A DNA stretch of 8,877 nucleotides from JAEUMW01 sp039807745 (GCA_039807745.1 JBDHRV010000145.1:1-8877), one strand, 5' to 3'; shown: positions 1 to 6,596, numbered from the stretch's first letter. Numbers and translations: made by a program. Notes: generated by a model from the letters alone, not told the origin.

Positions 1-1758
1 CACTCGTGCTCGAGCGCGACGATACGGTAGATGCCCGACAGAAAATCCTGCATGTCCTCGCGCGGAATCCCTTCGCGCGGTAGCCACCACCTTCACGTAT
101 TCCTGGGCGGCGGAAAGCACCAGTCGCGAGAGGCCCTCGAGCTGCCGGCACAGGTCGCCGTCGCCGTCCTCCGGCAGCGTGGTCAGCCGGAACGCGGCGT
201 CCTCGAGACAGTCCGCCGCTTCGTCCGCGGCCTCTACCAGCCGCGAGACGAACGCGCCGGAGTTGCCGCGGCGAAGCGCGGCGCGCGCCGACTGCACGAG
301 TTCGTCGGCCTGCGATTCCCACGCCTTCGCCCGCGCCGCATTGCGTCGGAAATGCACCGGCCAGTCCGGCAGCCGCGCGCGCAGCAGCGTGTCGCGCACG
401 CCTGCCGCCACCTCCCAGACGAGCGAGGCGTGCTCGGCGGCCATATCCAGCAGCCGCTCTTCGGCGCCGCGAAAAAACCGCGACAGCTCGGCCGCGACCT
501 CGTCCTCGATCAGCGACAGCTGCATGCCCTGGCGCAGTCCCGCGGTCGTCGTGCCGAAGACGAACTGCACGAGCTGCCGCGCGTGGTCGCGCGACAGCAG
601 GTCCTGGAGCTGCATGCCAGCGCGACACTCGCCCTTGGCCGCCAGGGCGAGCGCACGGTAGACGAGCTCCTCGCCGCCGCACTTGAGAAACCCCATGTGG
701 CCGATCTCCTCGTCGGCCGCCCACTTCAGGATCTCCTGTACCTCGTTCTTGCCGAGCAGGCCGCGCAGACGCTTGCGCGCCTTGTTCCAGTCGATGAGGA
801 AGACCAGCCGCGAGCCCAGGAACGCGAGGAACGCCTCGAGGTCGCCCTGATCCCGCGCTTCGTAGCGCGCGACGCACAGGTGATAGAGACCGTCCTCCAT
901 CGCGCTGTCCTTGCGCGAGAGGATGTCGTCCCACTTCACCTTCCAGTCGTCGAACAGCGATTCGAGAAAGGTCAGGCGCTGCAGATGCACGTCGGAGTAG
1001 AGGGTGGTGACGCCGAGCCCGGCGATGCGCACCACGATGACATGGGCGTCGGTGGTGCCGATGTCGTTCTGGATCACCACCAGGCTGCCGGAGCGCGTCG
1101 CAGTAGTGCCAAGACCCGGGTGGTCGAACTTGAGCGGCGCGGTGCGGTTGACGCCGCGCATGAAGGCCGCAACCAGCGGGCGATCGCCCGGTTCCAGTCC
1201 GTAGGTCATCGCCCCGTCGACGGTCTCCGTGGCGAGCGCCGCCTGCAGCACGTTGAGCTCCTTGTGCAGGTCGATGACGAGCAGATGCAGCGTATCGCCG
1301 CGGTCGCGGTCGACACGCGTCATGTCGTCGATGCACGCGCCTTCGATCAGGTCGTCCTCGGGGATCGGCATCGCGGCGAGCGCCTGGAACCGCGCCAGGA
1401 AGTTCTTGGCGACATCGCCGTCGGCCACCGCCTCGAGCGGCACGACCATCTCGCGCACGGCGTCCAGCGCCCGGTGCACGATCTCTTCCGAGTGCGGAAT
1501 GAGGTAAAGCGCTTCGGGGCTGCGTCGGCTGCCGGCTACGACGGCGTCGAGCTCCGACTGGTCGACGCCGCTGGCGAGACGTTCCTCACGCAGATCCGAG
1601 AACGGCCGATCGGGACGGTCCGCCCGCGACCGCGCCGTTTGCAGGAGGGAGAAGAGGTACTTGGCCCGGCTGTTCGCTGCGAGCGCCTCGTTCACGAGGG
1701 TCGGCAGCAGCAACGCCTCTTCGCCGAGGGCGCCGACGATCTTGAGCTTCTCTGTCAT
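1..1758 (-). CDS. Large PhoU/DUF47-like helical protein, 3' end missing, apparent frameshift near its end
   Basis: The gene starts at the ATG at 1758 (MTEKLKIVGALGEEALLLP) and stays open for about 560 codons. No other ATG lies in frame just upstream; the Shine-Dalgarno match is weak. Visible parts are a helical N-terminus (about 7-50), a middle region with the block QNDIGTTDAHV (about 230-240) followed by beta-like VIVVRIAGLGVTTLY, a block GSRLVFLIDWNKARK (about 315-329), and a C-terminal helical region (about 490-560: WESQADELVQSA, LVEAADEAADCLEDAA) with the acidic, alanine-rich heptads of PhoU/DUF47 proteins. That family is linked to phosphate uptake control, often beside Pit transporters; a role here is inference. 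Classical DUF47 proteins are only about 200-230 residues, so this one is much larger. After codon 560 the original frame loses its GC-rich third positions, while the frame one base further on reads REGIPREDMQDFLSGIYRIVALEHE with strong GC3. This suggests one extra base around 79-90. Both frames remain open to the edge. Confidence 0.75.
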   Translation of the reverse strand, partial: MTEKLKIVGALGEEALLLPTLVNEALAANSRAKYLFSLLQTARSRADRPDRPFSDLREERLASGVDQSELDAVVAGSRRSPEALYLIPHSEEIVHRALDAVREMVVPLEAVADGDVAKNFLARFQALAAMPIPEDDLIEGACIDDMTRVDRDRGDTLHLLVIDLHKELNVLQAALATETVDGAMTYGLEPGDRPLVAAFMRGVNRTAPLKFDHPGLGTTATRSGSLVVIQNDIGTTDAHVIVVRIAGLGVTTLYSDVHLQRLTFLESLFDDWKVKWDDILSRKDSAMEDGLYHLCVARYEARDQGDLEAFLAFLGSRLVFLIDWNKARKRLRGLLGKNEVQEILKWAADEEIGHMGFLKCGGEELVYRALALAAKGECRAGMQLQDLLSRDHARQLVQFVFGTTTAGLRQGMQLSLIEDEVAAELSRFFRGAEERLLDMAAEHASLVWEVAAGVRDTLLRARLPDWPVHFRRNAARAKAWESQADELVQSARAALRRGNSGAFVSRLVEAADEAADCLEDAAFRLTTLPEDGDGDLCRQLEGLSRLVLSAAQEYVKVVATARRDSARGHAGFSVGHLPYRRARARV

Positions 1759-1890
1759 GGGGGATACCCGAGGAGAAGCCGAAGCATAGGCGATCCATGT
1801 GACAGCTTCGTTGCCGAAGCGCGGATCGTCGTGTCCGTTCAGGGCACGACGCCACCTCTCAGGTGTTCACGACCGTCGCGCGAGCGGTGT

Positions 1891-2067
1891 TCAGCGCCAC
1901 TCGGCTTCCAGCCCGAGCTGAAGCCGATCCGAGTCGTCGTCCTCTTCTTCGTCGTCGTCGTCGAAATCTTCCTCGTCCGGATCGCTCGGCAGGTCGAACT
2001 CGGCCGCGGCGACGTAGCACGCCGGCGCATACCGGCGCGGATCGACTGGCAGCGTGTTTGCATGCAT
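1891..2067 (-). CDS. Small, extremely acidic protein, 58 residues
   Basis: The protein starts MHANTLPVDPRRYAPACYVA and then has 16 acidic residues among the 19 at positions 29-47, ending GLEAEWR. I do not recognise a named family. The reading frame is open further upstream to 2133, but the start at 2067 is chosen because a near-perfect AGGAGG lies 8 bases before it. No signal peptide or membrane segment is visible, so it is probably cytosolic and largely disordered around the acidic run. The acidic codons form an imperfect GAC/GAA tract. The gene lies 132 bases upstream of the PhoU-like gene on the same strand and could be cotranscribed with it, and it is divergent from the histidine phosphatase. 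A charge mimic, chaperone-like or cation-binding role could be imagined, but the sequence does not show one. Confidence that it is a gene is good; function is unknown. Confidence 0.75.
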   Translation of the reverse strand: MHANTLPVDPRRYAPACYVAAAEFDLPSDPDEEDFDDDDEEEDDDSDRLQLGLEAEWR

Positions 2068-2081
2068 GATGTTCCCCTCCT
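2068..2081 (-). promoter_or_regulatory. Strong Shine-Dalgarno site of the acidic mini-protein
   Basis: On the minus strand AGGAGG (2081 to 2076) sits within AAAGGAGGGG, with an 8-base spacer to the ATG at 2067. It is the best ribosome binding site in the window and decides the start of the small acidic gene over the upstream in-frame ATG at 2133. Confidence 0.8.
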
Positions 2082-2227
2082 TTGCGGTTGCTCTTGTCAG
2101 TACCGGCGCAGTGTATCCAATCCGCGTTGCCAAAATGTGATCGCCCGCGTGTGCCTCGTTTTCTAGTCGTGCCCCGCGGCGCGTTCGGTCGCAGCGCGAT
2201 GCCCAGCGTCATGAAGCTGTAACGGGC

Positions 2228-2257
2228 TTGGACACCGGTGCGGCGGGCTGCAATAAT
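2228..2257 (+). promoter_or_regulatory. Possible sigma-70 promoter of the histidine phosphatase gene
   Basis: TTGGAC (2228-2233) and AATAAT (2252-2257, five of six matches to TATAAT) are separated by 18 bases and lie about 30 bases before the ATG at 2287. The -35 element is poor. The AT-rich -10 stands out in otherwise GC-rich DNA. Confidence 0.4.
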
Positions 2258-2286
2258 CTCTCGACGCAAAAGACGTTCTGGCGACA

Positions 2287-2889
2287 ATGAATCGAGCGAC
2301 CAAGATCTGCATGACCCGGCACGGCGAAACCGATTGGAATATCGCCCAGATCCTGCAGGGGTGGATCGACGTACCGCTCAACGAGACCGGCCGCCGCCAG
2401 GCCTGCGAGCTCGCGGAAAGCCTGGCGGACTGCGGTTTTTCGGGGATCGTTTCGAGCCCGCTACGCCGGGCGGCGGAGACGGCGGAGATCATTGCCGATG
2501 CGTGGCGGCTGCCGCCGCCTGCGCTGCACGAGGGGCTCAAGGAAAGGTACTTCGGACTGATACAGGGCAAGCCCAAGAGCGAGCTCTCCATCTCGCACCC
2601 GGGGTTGCACCAGGAGATCACGCGCCGCAATCCCGCCTGCCACTTCGAGGAAGGCGAGTCGCTCGATCACTTCGCCGACCGCGTGCTCGAGGCCGTGCTC
2701 GAAATCGGACATCGTCATGCGTCGGGCCGCATCCTCGCCATCACACACGGGTGGGTGATGGACGTCGTCACGCGCCACGTCATGCATCTGCCGCGCACCG
2801 CGGTGCTCGGGCACAAGCGCAAGAACGGCGAGTCGCTGTGGCTCGAAATCGGCGCGGGATCGCAGATATCGGCGAGCGATTCAGGGTAG
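2287..2889 (+). CDS. Histidine phosphatase family protein (phosphoglycerate mutase-like fold)
   Basis: This 200-residue protein has the hallmarks of the histidine phosphatase superfamily: the phosphohistidine motif TRHGETDWN with His12 as nucleophile, SSPLRRAAETA (Arg60 region, phosphate pocket), the acid donor candidate Glu86 in LKERYFG, and the second histidine His154 in ITHGW. Such cytosolic enzymes remove phosphate from small metabolites or, less often, from proteins. The subgroup is close to GpmB/CobC-like enzymes, but the substrate cannot be read from the sequence, and it should not be taken as a glycolytic mutase. The length fits the family. The start at 2287 lies just before the conserved core and has no strong Shine-Dalgarno; the next ATG would remove the residues leading into the catalytic strand. 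The gene converges on the OsmC-family gene, and their ends overlap by 9 bases. No terminator is visible between them. Confidence 0.9.
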   Translation: MNRATKICMTRHGETDWNIAQILQGWIDVPLNETGRRQACELAESLADCGFSGIVSSPLRRAAETAEIIADAWRLPPPALHEGLKERYFGLIQGKPKSELSISHPGLHQEITRRNPACHFEEGESLDHFADRVLEAVLEIGHRHASGRILAITHGWVMDVVTRHVMHLPRTAVLGHKRKNGESLWLEIGAGSQISASDSG

Positions 2890-3288
2890 CGGTGCGAGCT
2901 CGGTGCGCACTTCCGTCGTCACTTGCGTCATGAGCTTGTGCACCGGGCATTTCCCCGCCACGCCGAGCAACTCCTGTCGCTGCGGCTCGGTGAGCACTCC
3001 AGTGAGCGCGAGCGTGGTGGCGAGTCGATAGACGCCGTCGCGCTCGTTGGCATCGTCGCGCTCGATGGTGACTTCGATGTCCTCGACCGGCATCCGCTTG
3101 CGGTTCGCGTACCAGAGCACCGTCAACGCCTTGCAGGCGGCGAGCGCCGCATCGTAGAGATCGTGCGGTGTCGGACCCGAATCCTCGCCGCCATTGGCCG
3201 GGCCTTCGTCGACGGCGAAGGTGTGCTGGCGCACCTGGACGACGTGACGCATCTTGCCCGTGCGGTCACGGGTGACAGAGATATGCAT
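2881..3288 (-). CDS. OsmC-family protein, probable thiol-dependent peroxidase
   Basis: The 135-residue protein has the OsmC/Ohr layout: a beta-rich N-terminus, the helix start GPTPHDLYDAALAACKALTVLWYANR with the first cysteine at 52, and the second cysteine at 114 in GKCPVHKLM. In this family the two cysteines reduce organic or fatty-acid hydroperoxides in the cytosol through a disulfide intermediate. The helix motif and length place it with YhfA-like OsmC proteins rather than Ohr or OsmC itself, and the natural substrate of that branch is not settled. The start at 3288 is supported by AAGGAG six bases upstream. It is divergent from htpX across a gap with three inverted repeats, and convergent with the phosphatase gene, overlapping its last 9 bases. 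Both cysteines are present and nothing looks truncated. Confidence 0.9.
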   Translation of the reverse strand: MHISVTRDRTGKMRHVVQVRQHTFAVDEGPANGGEDSGPTPHDLYDAALAACKALTVLWYANRKRMPVEDIEVTIERDDANERDGVYRLATTLALTGVLTEPQRQELLGVAGKCPVHKLMTQVTTEVRTELAPLP

Positions 3289-3329
3289 TGAATTCTCCTT
3301 GCGGGAAGGCTACGGTTGTCGTGCATCCT

Positions 3330-3400
3330 GGGGATGGTCCTGATCCCCGCGCAACTTACCCCGCGACGCGGGACTTGAAAAGCAGCTCGCGCAACGCGAG
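3330..3400. promoter_or_regulatory. Three inverted repeats in the osmC-htpX divergent gap
   Basis: Three separate inverted repeats lie within 71 bases: GGGGAT/ATCCCC with a 7-base centre (3330-3348), CCCGCGACGCGGG (3360-3372), and CTCGCG-CAA-CGCGAG (3386-3400). None is followed by a T-run on either strand, so they are not typical terminators. They could be operators for one or both divergent genes or RNA structures in a leader. The arms differ from each other, so they are not copies of one site. In GC-rich DNA short palindromes also arise by chance. Confidence 0.4.
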
Positions 3401-3402
3401 AT
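3374..3402 (+). promoter_or_regulatory. Possible heat-shock (RpoH-type) promoter of htpX
   Basis: CTTGAAA at 3374-3380 is an exact match to the -35 element recognised by the heat-shock sigma factor RpoH. A -10 element is unconvincing: CGCGAGAT at 3395-3402 matches the CCCCATnT consensus at about four of seven informative positions. htpX is heat-shock or envelope-stress regulated in several proteobacteria, which makes the site plausible. The -35 box lies between two palindromes. Confidence 0.35.
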
Positions 3403-3498
3403 AGCAGTGCGTCCTGACCGGAACCCCGTTCAGGCAGAGTGGTCAATGGTGCGCAGGTTTTCGCCGCATCGCGGTGCTCTTCCGTTCCGGAGGCTTTG

Positions 3499-4368
3499 AT
3501 GAAACGCATCGTTCTCTTCGTCCTGACCAACGTCGCCGTCCTGGCGGTCATCACGGTCGTGCTCAAGCTTCTCGGACTCGATCAGGCGATGAGTCAGGAG
3601 GGCCTGGCACTCGGACCGCTGCTCGCCTTCTCGGCGGTCGTTGGCTTCGCCGGGTCCATCATCTCGCTCCTCATGTCGAAGCAGATGGCGAAGTGGTCGA
3701 CCGGCGCGCACCTCATCGACGGGTCGGAAGGTCAAACCGAACGGTGGCTCGTGGACTCGGTGCGCCGGCTCGCCACGAAGGCCGGGATCGGCATGCCGGA
3801 GGTCGCGGTCTACGACGGGGAGCCGAATGCGTTCGCCACGGGCGCGTTCAGGAACTCCGCGCTGGTTGCCGTCTCGACCGGCCTGCTCAACTCGATGAAC
3901 AGCGAGGAAGTGGAGGCCGTGCTGGCGCACGAGGTCGCGCACGTCGCGAACGGTGACATGGTGACGATGGCACTGCTGCAGGGTGTCGTGAATACGTTCG
4001 TGGTTTTTCTCTCGCGCATCGTCGGCACCATCGTCGATCGCACGGTGTTCCGCACCGAGCGCGGCATCGGTCCTGGCTACTTCATCACCGTGATCGTGTG
4101 CCAGATCGTGTTCGGACTGCTCGCGTCGATCATCGTCGCCTGGTTCTCGCGGCAGCGCGAGTTCCGCGCCGATCGCGGTTCGGCCGAGTACAACGGCACG
4201 AAGCCGATGATCAACGCGCTCGCCCGGCTTGGCCGGGTAGAGCCGGGTCCGCTGCCCGAGACAATCCGGGCGATGGGCATCAGCGACCGTCCGGGCTGGA
4301 TGGCCATGTTCTCCACACATCCGCCGATCGAGCAACGCATCGCGGCGTTGCAGGCGCTGGGCAAGTAA
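3499..4368 (+). CDS. htpX: HtpX membrane zinc metalloprotease
   Basis: HtpX is an inner-membrane M48-family protease that degrades misfolded membrane proteins together with FtsH. This 289-residue copy is complete. It has two N-terminal membrane segments (about 4-25 and 36-58), then the HEVAH zinc site (His144, Glu145, His148) followed by the typical NGDMV, two more hydrophobic segments (about 154-178 and 193-215), and the third zinc ligand Glu221 in REFRAD. The C-terminal FSTHPPIEQRI block is also conserved. The reading frame is open 20 codons further upstream to 3439, but the ATG at 3499 is preferred: GGAGG (3489-3493) lies five bases before it and the protein then begins MKRIVLFV as in other HtpX proteins. 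Expression may be under the CTTGAAA-containing promoter upstream. It converges on the RRM protein gene. Confidence 0.97.
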   Translation: MKRIVLFVLTNVAVLAVITVVLKLLGLDQAMSQEGLALGPLLAFSAVVGFAGSIISLLMSKQMAKWSTGAHLIDGSEGQTERWLVDSVRRLATKAGIGMPEVAVYDGEPNAFATGAFRNSALVAVSTGLLNSMNSEEVEAVLAHEVAHVANGDMVTMALLQGVVNTFVVFLSRIVGTIVDRTVFRTERGIGPGYFITVIVCQIVFGLLASIIVAWFSRQREFRADRGSAEYNGTKPMINALARLGRVEPGPLPETIRAMGISDRPGWMAMFSTHPPIEQRIAALQALGK

Positions 4369-4402
4369 GCAGACGGCAAGGTCGTTTCGGATTCTCGAAA
4401 TG

Positions 4403-4430
4403 AAAACGGCGCAGCCAAAACGCTGCGCCG
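4403..4430 (-). terminator. Intrinsic terminator of the rhlE-RRM unit
   Basis: A perfect 9-base stem CGGCGCAGC/GCTGCGCCG (4407-4415 and 4422-4430) with a 6-base loop is followed on the minus strand by TTTT (4406-4403). It lies 25 bases beyond the stop of the RRM protein gene. On the plus strand no T-run follows, so for the convergent htpX it could act only weakly. Confidence 0.8.
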
Positions 4431-4455
4431 TGGACGCGACTGCGGTGTGTGGCGA

Positions 4456-4722
4456 TTACCGCCGCCGGCCGCCGCCGTTGGGCCGGTCGCGCGCTTCGTG
4501 CACCTTGAGCGGCTGCCCGCAGAACTCCTTGCCGTTGAGACCGGCAATGGCGGCGAGCGAGTGGTTCTTGCCCGGCATCTCCACGAACGCGAAGCCACGG
4601 CACTTGCCGGTGAAGAGCTCGCGCTTTACTTCGACCGACTTGACCTGCCCGAACGCCTTGAACAGCTCGGCGAGCTCGACGTCCGATACGGCTTCGGCGA
4701 GGTTGCCAACAAAAATGTTCAT
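4456..4722 (-). CDS. Single-domain RRM RNA-binding protein
   Basis: The 88-residue protein is one RNA recognition motif with a short basic tail. RNP2 is IFVGNL (3-8) and RNP1 is RGFAFVEM (42-49), with the aromatic residues Phe4, Phe44 and Phe46 that stack on RNA bases. The tail RPNGGGRRR adds charge. Small proteins of this type in cyanobacteria and proteobacteria bind single-stranded RNA and are often induced by cold. The start at 4722 has AGGAG six bases upstream. The gene lies 60 bases downstream of rhlE on the same strand with no terminator between, and a strong terminator follows it, so the two are probably cotranscribed. This suggests they act on the same RNAs, the RRM protein binding and the helicase unwinding. 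That partnership is inference. Confidence 0.93.
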   Translation of the reverse strand: MNIFVGNLAEAVSDVELAELFKAFGQVKSVEVKRELFTGKCRGFAFVEMPGKNHSLAAIAGLNGKEFCGQPLKVHEARDRPNGGGRRR

Positions 4723-4782
4723 ATCAGTCTCCTGTTCGATTTACCGAATATGAGGGCGTCTCGCGATCCGAGCAAGACCGCG

Positions 4783-6327
4783 TCAACCCGCACCATAGGG
4801 CGTGCGATTGAACAGCGCGGGAACCGGACGGGTGCGCTCACCACGGCCACGCGCCTGCGGAGCACGGCGGATCTCTTCGCGCGGCGCGACGTTGCCGTTC
4901 GGCTCCTCGGCGGGCCGGTGGCTCTGCACGCGGTTGCCGATGTCGTCCGCGACCGGACCGTGACGTGACGGGTTGCCGCCACGCGGCGATGGTCCGCGAT
5001 CGCCGAACCCGCGCGCACGGGATTCGCCGCGCCACTCGCCGCGGCTGCCGGGACGTGCACCACTGGTGCCGGGACGCCCACCACCAGTGCCGGGGCGCCG
5101 CCCACCACCGTTGTTGGACCGTGCGCCACCGCTGCTGGAACGTGTACTACGCGGCGCGCTGCGCGGCCCCAGCTCGTTCCAGACCGTGGGCTCGAATCCT
5201 TCCACCATCTTCCGCTCGACAGGGCGCTTCAGCACCCGCTCGATCGCGGCGAGCAGACTCCGCTCTTCGTGCGACACCAGCGCCACGGCATCGCCAGTGC
5301 TGCCGGCGCGCCCGGTGCGGCCGATGCGATGCACATAATCCTCCGGCACGTGCGGTAGCTCGTAGTTGACCACGTGCGGGAGTTCCTCGATGTCCAGGCC
5401 GCGCGCTGCGATATCAGTCGCGACCAGCACGCGCAGCTTGCCGCGCTTGAACTCGTCCAGGGTACGCGTGCGCTGGGGCTGACTGCGGTTGCCGTGGATC
5501 GAATCCGCCGCGACGCCGCTGCGGCCGAGCTGAACGGCAAGCCGATCCGCCCCGTGCTTGGTCTTGGTGAAGACCAGCACCTGCTGCCAATCGCCGCCCT
5601 TGATGAGGTGCACCAGCAGCTCTCGCTTGCGATCCGCATCGACCGGGTGCACGACCTGGGTGACGAGATCGGCGGCGGAATTCTGCTTCTCACTTTCGAC
5701 CATGACTGGATCGACGAGGAACGAGTCCGCGAGCTGGCGGATCTCCGCCGAGAACGTCGCGGAGAAAAAGAGATTCTGCCGCTTTGCCGGCAGCAGCGCG
5801 AGGATACGCCGGATGTCGTGGATGAAGCCCATGTCGAGCATGCGATCCGCCTCGTCCAGCACCAGCACCTCGATCTGAGCAAGATTCACGGAGCGCTGCT
5901 GGACATGGTCAAGCAGGCGCCCGGGAGTGGCGACCAGAATGTCCACGCCTTGGCGCAGCGCGCGCACCTGGTTGCCCATGCCCACGCCACCGCAAACCAT
6001 CGCGGAACGCAGACGCAGATGCCTGCCGTAGGTGCGCACACTCTGCTCCACCTGCGCGGCAAGCTCACGCGTGGGGGTCAGGATGAGGGCGCGCACCGGG
6101 TGCCGCGCGGGCGAGACACTGACGTTGGAATGCTGGGCCAGGCGCTGCAACAGGGGCAGCGTGAAACCGGCGGTCTTGCCGGTGCCGGTCTGGGCGCCGG
6201 CGAGGATGTCACGGCCTTCCAGCACCACGGGTATGCACTTCGACTGGATGGGCGTGGGTTCGGTATAACCTTGGTCCGCGACAGCGCGGAGCAGCTCGGC
6301 CGACAGGCCGAGACTATCGAAAGACAT
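4783..6327 (-). CDS. rhlE: DEAD-box RNA helicase, RhlE type
   Basis: This 514-residue protein unwinds RNA duplexes using ATP and probably helps ribosome assembly or RNA turnover, as RhlE does in other proteobacteria. All helicase motifs are present: the Q motif GYTEPTPIQ (20-28), Walker A AQTGTGKT (45-52), PTRELA (85-90), TPGR (134-137), DEAD (158-161), SAT (189-191), ATDIAARGLDI (303-313) and HRIGRTGR (333-340). The phenylalanine upstream of the Q motif is Phe3. After about residue 385 comes a long Gly/Arg/Ser/Pro-rich, low-complexity tail with RPGT-like repeats, likely disordered and RNA-binding; its length and sequence vary in the family. The start MSFDSLGLS is typical. AGGAG lies 12 bases upstream, an unusually long spacing. 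The gene leads a probable two-gene unit with the RRM protein and is divergent from the lipoprotein gene. Confidence 0.95.
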   Translation of the reverse strand: MSFDSLGLSAELLRAVADQGYTEPTPIQSKCIPVVLEGRDILAGAQTGTGKTAGFTLPLLQRLAQHSNVSVSPARHPVRALILTPTRELAAQVEQSVRTYGRHLRLRSAMVCGGVGMGNQVRALRQGVDILVATPGRLLDHVQQRSVNLAQIEVLVLDEADRMLDMGFIHDIRRILALLPAKRQNLFFSATFSAEIRQLADSFLVDPVMVESEKQNSAADLVTQVVHPVDADRKRELLVHLIKGGDWQQVLVFTKTKHGADRLAVQLGRSGVAADSIHGNRSQPQRTRTLDEFKRGKLRVLVATDIAARGLDIEELPHVVNYELPHVPEDYVHRIGRTGRAGSTGDAVALVSHEERSLLAAIERVLKRPVERKMVEGFEPTVWNELGPRSAPRSTRSSSGGARSNNGGGRRPGTGGGRPGTSGARPGSRGEWRGESRARGFGDRGPSPRGGNPSRHGPVADDIGNRVQSHRPAEEPNGNVAPREEIRRAPQARGRGERTRPVPALFNRTPYGAG

Positions 6328-6358
6328 AGTAATGAGATTCTCCTGAGATCGGCCTGCG

Positions 6359-6385
6359 GAAGGGATTGCCCTTCAGAACCGGTTC
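6359..6385 (-). promoter_or_regulatory. Hairpin and palindrome in the rhlE leader
   Basis: GAAGGG and CCCTTC (6359-6364 and 6369-6374) form a 6-base stem with a 4-base loop. One base away is the perfect 10-base palindrome GAACCGGTTC (6376-6385). On the minus strand the palindrome comes first, then the hairpin, which ends about 14 bases before the Shine-Dalgarno of rhlE. The hairpin could act in the mRNA leader, the palindrome as a DNA operator. Function is inferred from position only. Confidence 0.35.
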
Positions 6386-6490
6386 AGGCAGATGAAACTG
6401 CTTGGATGAGGAATTCGAGGGAGCTCGAGATCAACCACGAAAAGGCTGTGACGCGGACCGGATTGCGCGACACGATTTACCTTGCGGCGC

Positions 6491-6496
6491 ATCATA
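6491..6496 (-). promoter_or_regulatory. Possible -10 element upstream of rhlE
   Basis: On the minus strand TATGAT matches five of six bases of the sigma-70 -10 consensus. No good -35 is found at 16-18 bases. If used, transcription would start near 6484 and give rhlE a leader of about 155 bases, similar in kind to the long leaders of cold-induced helicase genes. Confidence 0.25.
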
Positions 6497-6596
6497 CAGG
6501 CAACCGGCGGCGAAGTCCCGCGATATTTTTCCGGCACCGCGCCTGCGCACCCCTACTCGAGCCCCGCTTCCAACCGCACGCATCGCCAGGGTCGCC

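Noticed and set aside
1859..1890. Possible terminator after the acidic gene (ACCG...CGGT)
   Set aside because: The stem is only four base pairs and no T-run follows, so read-through into the PhoU-like gene is just as likely.
31..2166. Plus-strand open frame of 711 codons
   Set aside because: It lies antisense to the PhoU-like gene and the acidic gene, crosses their intergenic gap, and has an Arg/His/Val-rich composition with no motif. GC-rich genes commonly leave such open antisense frames.
3430..4335. Minus-strand open frame of 301 codons
   Set aside because: It is antisense to htpX, whose motifs and ribosome binding site are clear, and its product is a His/Arg/Asp-rich sequence with no domain.
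4385..4400. TTTCG/CGAAA hairpin after htpX as its terminator
   Set aside because: The stem is five base pairs, mostly A-T, and no T-run follows on the plus strand.
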